Source of the DNA: Cytophagaceae bacterium
Lineage (GTDB): Bacteria; Bacteroidota; Bacteroidia; Cytophagales; Spirosomataceae
Assembly: GCA_026785975.1 (NCBI GenBank)
Contig: JAJAZB010000284.1
Coordinates: 1-32,120, forward strand
Direction: 5' to 3'
DNA length: 32,120 bases
The position numbers and the translations under genes are program-made. Shown piece after piece: positions 25,897 through 32,120 of the stretch. How positions within the stretch are numbered: the stretch's first letter is position 1; each line of letters begins with the position of its first letter. Under the pieces are notes generated by a model. It saw only the letters and a program-made list of their open reading frames with translations, did not search any database and was not told where the DNA came from.

Positions 25897-27354
25897 ATGA
25901 AAACAGTACTTCTTTTCCTAACGCTCCAACTGACTGCCTCTGGCTTGGCGGCCCAAACCGATACGCTGTACGTGGCCGAAAACGTGCCCCTGCCCACCGG
26001 CCTGACCGCCGAAGTGGGCGGGCTGGACGTACTGCCCGACGGACGGCTCATGGTGGCTTTTCACCGGGGCGAAGTCATGACTTACGACCCGAAAACGGGA
26101 GTTTGGAAAAAATTCGCTGAGGGTTTGCACGACCCGTTGGGCGTCCTGGCGATTTCTAATTCAGAAATTCTGGTCATGCAGCGCCCCGAACTCACCCGCC
26201 TGAGCGACACCAACGGCGATGGGCTGGCGGATGATTACCAGGTGGTTAGCGATCAGTTCGGGATTTCGGGCAACTACCACGAATTCGCTTTTGGCCCCGT
26301 GCGCGACGGTGACGGCAATTTGTACATCGCGCTTAATGCGGGTTCCAACGGCGCGGGCATCCGGCCCGAACTGCGGGGCGAATTCAACGCCCTCGGTCGG
26401 CAAGGGCGGATGTATTCCTGCGTACCGTACCGGGGTTGGGTCATGAAGATTGGAAAAGACGGGAAAACGACGCCCTACGCCCTGGGTTTTCGTTCGCCCA
26501 ACAGCCTGGGTTTCGATGCGCAGGGCCGCCTGCTGGTGTGCGACAATCAGGGCGACTGGCTCGGTACGAGCAAACTGTACCACGTGCAGGAAGGCCGTTT
26601 TTACGGACACCCGGCGAGTTTGGTCTGGAAAGATAATTTTCCCGAAATCGATCCGCTGACTTTACCCGTGGCGAAACTCGATTCACTCCGAACGCCCGAA
26701 TCCATTGCGTTTCCGCACGGCTACGTCGCTAACTCGCCGACGCAACCGGTTTTAGACAAAACCAACGGCAAGTTCGGCCCCTTTGCCAATCAGGTTTTTG
26801 TGGGCGAAATGGACCATCCGTTTTTGTTGCGCCTGTTGCTGGAGGAGGTCGACGGAGCCGTGCAGGGTGCCTGCATTCCATTTCACGTCAAAGGGTTACG
26901 CCGGGGCAACAACCGGCTCGTTTTCGCGCCGGATGGTAGCCTCTGGGGGGGCCAAACTGCCCACGGCTGGGTGGGCAACCAGGGCCTGCAACGCATTGTT
27001 TACCAGGGAGGTGAGGGGATGGAGGTACTGAATATCAGCCTAACCAAAACGGGCTTCGACCTCACTTTCACCCAACCCCTCGACCCAGCCACCGCCCTAA
27101 AACCAGAAATGTATGGGCTGAACCGGTTTTACTACGAATATCATTTAGCCTACGGCTCCAAGAAATTTGACGAACAGCCCGTGGCCGTCACCTCGGCAAA
27201 ACTGTCGCCCGATGGTAAAACCGTTTCGCTCGAACTGGCGGAACTCAAGCCGGGGTATCTCTACGAAATGACGTTGGGGAATCTGACTTCAACCAGCGGA
27301 AAAACTCCGCTTAGTCGGCTGATTTGCTACACGTTGAATCGGGTGAGGAGGTGA
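25897..27354 (+). CDS. Secreted beta-propeller (sorbosone/glucose dehydrogenase-like) protein
   Basis: 'GGLDVLPDGRLMVAFHRGEVMTYDPKTGVWKKFAEGLHDPLGV...GFRSPNSLGFDAQGRLLVCDNQGDW'; start set at MKTVLLFLTLQLTASGLAAQ. Confidence 0.8.
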   Translation: MKTVLLFLTLQLTASGLAAQTDTLYVAENVPLPTGLTAEVGGLDVLPDGRLMVAFHRGEVMTYDPKTGVWKKFAEGLHDPLGVLAISNSEILVMQRPELTRLSDTNGDGLADDYQVVSDQFGISGNYHEFAFGPVRDGDGNLYIALNAGSNGAGIRPELRGEFNALGRQGRMYSCVPYRGWVMKIGKDGKTTPYALGFRSPNSLGFDAQGRLLVCDNQGDWLGTSKLYHVQEGRFYGHPASLVWKDNFPEIDPLTLPVAKLDSLRTPESIAFPHGYVANSPTQPVLDKTNGKFGPFANQVFVGEMDHPFLLRLLLEEVDGAVQGACIPFHVKGLRRGNNRLVFAPDGSLWGGQTAHGWVGNQGLQRIVYQGGEGMEVLNISLTKTGFDLTFTQPLDPATALKPEMYGLNRFYYEYHLAYGSKKFDEQPVAVTSAKLSPDGKTVSLELAELKPGYLYEMTLGNLTSTSGKTPLSRLICYTLNRVRR

Positions 27355-27429
27355 AAGGCACGTACGTACCCATGCCGTATTTGACTTAATTTCTTAGCTT
27401 TAATGCAAGCAGGCGCGTAAATTAGCATA

Positions 27430-27954
27430 GTGAAAAACAAGTCAACCCTCTTAGATTTCGTTATCGACAGACTGACCAATTCCGTCCGGAATACCATTTC
27501 GGGCGACAGCTTTACGACTGAAGTTTTACGCCTTACAAATGCTGACCTCAAAGGAATAACGAAGAAAGCGGGCTGGAACTTTAACTGGAAAGCCGAATTG
27601 GCAGACAACACCAGGGAAGTCTTTAAACTGACGATTACCAACAACCCAAGGATTATTCAAGGATTATTGAGCCTTTCTATTGAGCCTGATCATGTGTACA
27701 TGCACTTGCTGGAAAATGCACCTTTCAATACTGGGCATGGCAAGCTTTATGAAGGTGTGGCAGGAAATTTAGTGGCTCACGCCTGTAAAGTGTCTTTCCA
27801 GCAAGGATTTGATGGCTTTGTTGCTTTCACTGCCAAGACAAAGCTCATTGCTCATTACCAGAAGACTTTGGGTGCTTCTATTTTGAGTGGTCAGCGAATG
27901 ATTATCCCAACAGGCTCCGCGCAAATCCTGGTAAACAAGTACTTTAAATCGTAA
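27430..27954 (+). CDS. Uncharacterised protein, possibly GNAT-fold; first gene of a two-gene module (GTG start)
   Basis: 'FVIDRLTNSVRNTISGDSFTTEVLRLTNADLKGITKKAGWNFNWKAEL...GVAGNLVAHACKVSFQQGFDGFVAFTAKTKLIAHYQKTLGA'; the last segment resembles a GNAT acetyl-CoA-site/C-terminal motif. Confidence 0.7.
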   Translation: MKNKSTLLDFVIDRLTNSVRNTISGDSFTTEVLRLTNADLKGITKKAGWNFNWKAELADNTREVFKLTITNNPRIIQGLLSLSIEPDHVYMHLLENAPFNTGHGKLYEGVAGNLVAHACKVSFQQGFDGFVAFTAKTKLIAHYQKTLGASILSGQRMIIPTGSAQILVNKYFKS

Positions 27955-27959
27955 AGACT

Positions 27960-28133
27960 ATGGCATACATTAAAGAACCCGAAGGCATTGACCTCATCAT
28001 TCAAAGCGAGCCGCTGACAGACCAGGCAAGACGGGAAATAAGCGATTTCATCAAAAATCACAAGGCCAAAAATTCCCAAAGTACACTGCAGAGCGCTACT
28101 AACCTGAAGAGAAAGCAGACTGTCAACGGATAA
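27960..28133 (+). CDS. 57-aa charged protein, translationally close partner of the preceding ORF (absent from the supplied ORF track)
   Basis: MAYIKEPEGIDLIIQSEPLTDQARREISDFIKNHKAKNSQSTLQSATNLKRKQTVNG*; ATG 5 nt after the preceding stop. Confidence 0.7.
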   Translation: MAYIKEPEGIDLIIQSEPLTDQARREISDFIKNHKAKNSQSTLQSATNLKRKQTVNG

Positions 28134-28320
28134 ATTGGATAATTCTGCGCTGGCACGTGGGAACTTAGCTTCAACCAGCGGAAAAACGCCGCTTAGTCGG
28201 CTGATTTGCTACACGTTGAATCGGGTGAGGCGGTGAGAGGCGCGGTTTAGCTATGCGTACTTGTATCAACTTTGAGCTTAATTTTTTTGCTTTAAGCAGA
28301 AGTACAAGAAATAGAGGCAA

Positions 28321-28503
28321 TTGGAAACTGCCAAGAGTAGTAGGCACAAGTTACGTTTCGCTAAACTTGCGCCAGACGGAGTTTGCGGTCAGTTACGTAA
28401 AGTGGCCATTCCACCGCATTATTTTCTCTACTACACATTTCTCAACGAAGCCATTTGGATCCTGAACCTGCTCGATCAGCGGCAGTATCCAGAGCGAATT
28501 TGA
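28321..28503 (+). pseudogene. Possible toxin-like (RelE/ParE-type) ORF remnant
   Basis: TTG-start reading 'LRFAKLAPDGVCGQLRKVAIPPHYFLYYTFLNEAIWILNLLDQRQYPERI*'; C-terminal pattern vaguely RelE/ParE-like. Confidence 0.25.
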
Positions 28504-28664
28504 TTCCGGGCTGACGAGGGTTTGTCCCTGAATTTACGGCGTCTCGTCCCTTCCTGAAAATTAGCCTAACCCGAACTGACTTTTCCCCAAGAAAGCAACT
28601 TTCTGATTAACTTTATTCTTCATTGCGTAACTTTTCAGGGCAAACACAACCTGCCAGTTTACCC

Positions 28665-31600
28665 ATGAAAAAAACCTACCTTCTGCTCGTACTCGGCGCT
28701 CTGCTGAGTACGCATGTACAGGCGCAACCCACCGAAACCCTACTCTTGCGCGAACCGGCCCTGGGCCGTGACAAAGTCGCCTTCAGCTACGCGGGCGATC
28801 TCTGGACGGCCAACCACGACGGCTTCAACCCCCAACGCCTGACGGTGGGGCCGGGTGTAGAAACCAATCCGTATTTTTCGCCCGATGGTCAGTGGATTGC
28901 CTACACTGGCGACTACGATAATAACCCCGACGTGTACGTGATCGCGACGACGGGCGGGCAGCCCCGCCGCCTGACCTGGCACCCCGGCGCCGACGAGGTA
29001 CGCGGGTGGTCGCCCGACGGTAAACTCATCCTGTTCAACGGCGCGCAGGAAATCTATTCCCGCGCGTATCACCTGCTCACGGTGCCGTTGGCGGGTGGTT
29101 TTCCGGTACGACTGCCCCTGCCTATGGCCGAAAAAGGTTGCTACTCGCCCGACGGTGCGCGGCTGGCCTACACACCTATCGAGGATGCGTTTCGCACCTG
29201 GAAACGCTACCGGGGTGGGCAGACGACGCCCATTTGGCTGGTCGATTTGAAAACGCTGGACGTGGAAGCAGTGCCGCACGAAAACGCCTCGGATACTAGC
29301 CCGATCTGGTTGGGTGGCAACGTGTATTTTTTGAGTGATCGCAACCGCACCATGAACGTGTTTGAATACAATACCTCGACCAAACAGGTGCGGCAACTGA
29401 CGCAACACACCGACTACGACGTGAAGGCCCTCAACGGGCACGGCACCGATCTGGTGTACGAGCAGGCCGGACGGCTGCACCTGCTCAATACGGCCAATGG
29501 ACAAAGTAACACGTTGAAAATTAGTATCTCGCCCGAATTGTTGGCGCTGCGTCCGGGCTATCGGAACGTGACGAAGTTTATCCGGGAAATCAGCGCGTCA
29601 CCCACCGGCGTACGGGCGCTGATCGAAGCCCGAGGCGACATTTTTACGGTGCCGGTCAAAAAAGGAGACATTCGCAACCTGACCCGCACCGATAACGTCC
29701 ACGAACGCTTCCCGGCCTGGTCGCCGGATGGGAGCCGAATCGCCTATTTTTCGGATGCGTCGGGTGAGTACCAGTTGATGATTCAGGATCAGAAAGGCGT
29801 ATCCACGCCGGGCGAAAAACCTGCCGAAGCGATTTCGCTGGGCGGTGCTTCGTTTTATTTTTACCCAAAATGGTCACCCGACGGAAAGGGAATTTGCTAC
29901 ACCGACAAGCGTCTGAATCTCTGGTACATCGACCTCGCTACGAAGAAAACAACGAAAGTCGCCACCGACGCGTACGGCCCAATACTGGACCAGCCCGCGC
30001 TCGAACCGGCCTGGTCGCCGGATAGCAAGTGGCTGACCTACACGCAGTTGATGGATAACCACCTCCGCACGGTATTTGTGCATGAGTTGGCAACGGGCAA
30101 AAGTCACGCGGTCAGCGACGGGCGCGGCGATGCCATTTCACCGACCTTCAGCCGCGATGGAAAGTACCTGTTTTTTGCCGCCAGCACCAACGTCGGCCTG
30201 CGGACCGCCTGGCTCGATATGAGTTCATACGACCGGACCGTCAAACGCAATCTGTACGTCGTCGTGCTGAGTGCCAAAGACCCCTCGCCCTTTGCCCCGG
30301 AGAGCGATGAAGAAACCGTGAAAAAAGATTCGGCGACCACGGCTCCAGCGACGGTTGCCAAAAAAGCAGCGAAAAAAGGGGCTTCCGGTAAAGTTGACGA
30401 ACCCAAAAAGACGGATAGCGCGGTAGTCAAAGTGGTCATCGACCTGGCAAAGATCGACCAGCGCATCTTGTCGGTTCCCGCTCCGGCGGGCGATTTGCGG
30501 ACCCTGCAAGCGGCCGCCGACGGGAAGTTATTTTACCTCGAAACGCCCCCAACGGCCAGCGGCGAGGCTACGGTAAACCTGCACCGCTTCGATCTCAAAG
30601 AACGCAAAGACGAGGTTTTTCTGAGTGGAATTCAAGGATTCGACCTCAGCGCCGACGGAAAAAAACTCGTTTATTCAGCCCCGAAAGACGTGTACGGAAT
30701 CGTCGAAGCCGGTGGTAAACTGAGTCCGACGGAAGGCAAATTAACCCTGATGGCACTCGATGCATACATCGACCCCCGCCACGAATGGAAGCAAATGTTC
30801 AATGAAGTGTGGCGCCTGGAGCGCGACTATTTTTACGTACCCAACATGCACGGTCTGGACTGGGCGGCGATAAAGAAAAAGTACGAGTCTTTTCTGCCGC
30901 ACGTCGCGCACCGGGCCGATTTAAACTACCTGTTTGCCGAACTGATGGGCGAAATGGTCGTTGGCCATAATTACGTGCGCGGTGGCGATATGCCCGAAAT
31001 GAAGTCGGCTCCGGTGGGGTTATTGGGGGCGGATTATGAAATGGCGAATGGGCAGTACCGCTTCAGAACCATTTTTAACGGAGAAAATTTTAACCCCGAT
31101 CTGCGCGCACCACTCACCGAACCTGGTGTGAATGTGAAGCCGGGTGAATACCTGTTGGCAGTCAATGGACGACCGCTGCGCAGTACCGACAACGTCCACA
31201 GTTTTTTTGAAAATACGGTGGGTAAGCAAGTCACGCTGACGGTCAACAGCCAACCCAACGAAACCGGAGCGCGGCAGGTGACGGTGGTGCCCATTGCCAA
31301 CGAATTATCGCTGCGCCGCATGGCTTGGGTGGAAGGCAATCGCCGGAAAGTGGATCAACTCACCGGCGGACGGGTGGCCTACGTGTACCTTCCCAACACG
31401 AGTAGCCAGGGCTATGAATTTTTTAACCGATACTATTTCAGCCAGTTGGACAAAGAAGCCGTGATCATCGACGAGCGCTTCAACGGCGGCGGGTTCGTGG
31501 CCGATTACATCATCGACCTGCTCAACCGCCCCTTACTCAGCTATTGGGCACCGCGCGAAGGCAAGGCGTTTACGTCGCCGGGGGCTTCGATTTACGGCCC

Positions 31601-31976
31601 CAAAGTGATGCTCGTCAACGAGTACGCCGGGTCGGGTGGAGATGCGCTGCCCGCGTTTTTCCGTCGGCGCGGATTGGGAACTATCGTGGGCAAACGAACC
31701 TGGGGTGGCTTGGTGGGAATTTCGGGTTACCCGACGCTCATCGATGGGGGTAGCGTAACATCGCCGAGTTTTGCGATTTATAGTCCGGATGGTAAGTGGG
31801 AATTTGAAAACGTGGGCGGGGCCCCCGACGTGGAGGTCGAGATGTATCCTAAAACGACCCAGAACAACGCCGACCCCCAACTCGACCGGGCCGTAGAAGT
31901 AATTATGAGTGAGTTGAAAAAAACAAACTTCAAGACATTGCCTATTCCCGCTGCCCCGAATCGCGTAACCGAATAG
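28665..31976 (+). CDS. Tricorn-like S41-family protease with PD40 beta-propeller and PDZ-like region
   Basis: Repeated 'SPDG..IAY' PD40 motifs; 'DERFNGGGFVADYIIDLLNRP' and 'LVNEYAGSGGDALPAFFRRRGLGTIVGKRTWGG' catalytic region; start set at MKKTYLLLVLGALLSTHVQAQ. Confidence 0.92.
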   Translation: MKKTYLLLVLGALLSTHVQAQPTETLLLREPALGRDKVAFSYAGDLWTANHDGFNPQRLTVGPGVETNPYFSPDGQWIAYTGDYDNNPDVYVIATTGGQPRRLTWHPGADEVRGWSPDGKLILFNGAQEIYSRAYHLLTVPLAGGFPVRLPLPMAEKGCYSPDGARLAYTPIEDAFRTWKRYRGGQTTPIWLVDLKTLDVEAVPHENASDTSPIWLGGNVYFLSDRNRTMNVFEYNTSTKQVRQLTQHTDYDVKALNGHGTDLVYEQAGRLHLLNTANGQSNTLKISISPELLALRPGYRNVTKFIREISASPTGVRALIEARGDIFTVPVKKGDIRNLTRTDNVHERFPAWSPDGSRIAYFSDASGEYQLMIQDQKGVSTPGEKPAEAISLGGASFYFYPKWSPDGKGICYTDKRLNLWYIDLATKKTTKVATDAYGPILDQPALEPAWSPDSKWLTYTQLMDNHLRTVFVHELATGKSHAVSDGRGDAISPTFSRDGKYLFFAASTNVGLRTAWLDMSSYDRTVKRNLYVVVLSAKDPSPFAPESDEETVKKDSATTAPATVAKKAAKKGASGKVDEPKKTDSAVVKVVIDLAKIDQRILSVPAPAGDLRTLQAAADGKLFYLETPPTASGEATVNLHRFDLKERKDEVFLSGIQGFDLSADGKKLVYSAPKDVYGIVEAGGKLSPTEGKLTLMALDAYIDPRHEWKQMFNEVWRLERDYFYVPNMHGLDWAAIKKKYESFLPHVAHRADLNYLFAELMGEMVVGHNYVRGGDMPEMKSAPVGLLGADYEMANGQYRFRTIFNGENFNPDLRAPLTEPGVNVKPGEYLLAVNGRPLRSTDNVHSFFENTVGKQVTLTVNSQPNETGARQVTVVPIANELSLRRMAWVEGNRRKVDQLTGGRVAYVYLPNTSSQGYEFFNRYYFSQLDKEAVIIDERFNGGGFVADYIIDLLNRPLLSYWAPREGKAFTSPGASIYGPKVMLVNEYAGSGGDALPAFFRRRGLGTIVGKRTWGGLVGISGYPTLIDGGSVTSPSFAIYSPDGKWEFENVGGAPDVEVEMYPKTTQNNADPQLDRAVEVIMSELKKTNFKTLPIPAAPNRVTE

Positions 31977-32120
31977 GGGTTTGAGGTTTGAAGGGTTTGA
32001 GAGTTTGAAGTTTGATTGGGTTTGTTGGTACTGAACCTGTTTAGGACTCTGGAAAATATACATTTTCTGTCATCCCGACGTTAGGAGGGACCTTGCTGGG
32101 TAGCGAATACAGGGTCCCTC

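Larger units (their letters stand above)
27287..28244 (+). repeat. 76-bp direct repeats (27287-27362 / 28169-28244, 72/76 identical) duplicating the 3' end of the upstream gene and bracketing a two-gene module
   Basis: Both copies encode 'STSGKTPLSRLICYTLNRVRR*'; similarity resumes downstream (TTTGA.CTTAATTTcTTaGCTTTAA). Confidence 0.93.

Noticed and set aside
32068-32120. Terminal gagggacc...gggtccctc inverted repeat
   Set aside because: Short stem at the window edge; probably part of a larger dispersed repeat but cut off, so it cannot be assessed.
1-32120. tRNA, rRNA, CRISPR array, reverse transcriptase/DGR
   Set aside because: None seen; the bAvd-like four-helix protein has no visible reverse transcriptase or template/variable repeats nearby.

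Overview
The window looks like a high-GC Bacteroidota chromosome (Cytophagales-like); this is inferred from a T9SS-type C-terminal domain, DUF4249/TonB receptor genes, a LytTR pair and promoter style. Most of it is ordinary chromosomal coding: an Ig-repeat secreted protein (5' truncated by the window), a TonB-dependent receptor with three tandem DUF4249 lipoproteins, an ABC permease/ATPase pair, a gluconate-dehydrogenase subunit 3/GMC oxidoreductase pair, a LytTR regulator with its histidine kinase, a GIN-domain protein, an Fpg-like glycosylase, a NagB-PIG-L fusion, a four-helix-bundle protein, an HGSNAT-like membrane acyltransferase, DinB, a cupredoxin-like protein, a beta-propeller dehydrogenase and a tricorn-like S41 protease. 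The accessory parts are: (i) a decayed IS200-like/RAYT transposase between inverted repeats; (ii) a DUF4062-like ORF followed by an IS4-like fragment, a complete ISKra4-like IS with 18-bp perfect TIRs and a probable A9 frameshift, and a decapitated T9SS protein; (iii) an uncharacterised two-gene module (GNAT-like ORF plus an unlisted 57-aa ORF) lying between direct repeats that duplicate the 3' end of the upstream gene; (iv) several long perfect intergenic inverted repeats, including one set flanking the four-helix-bundle gene. An in-frame amber codon near the start of the ABC permease is also notable. Family assignments come from recognising motifs by eye; no database search was run.
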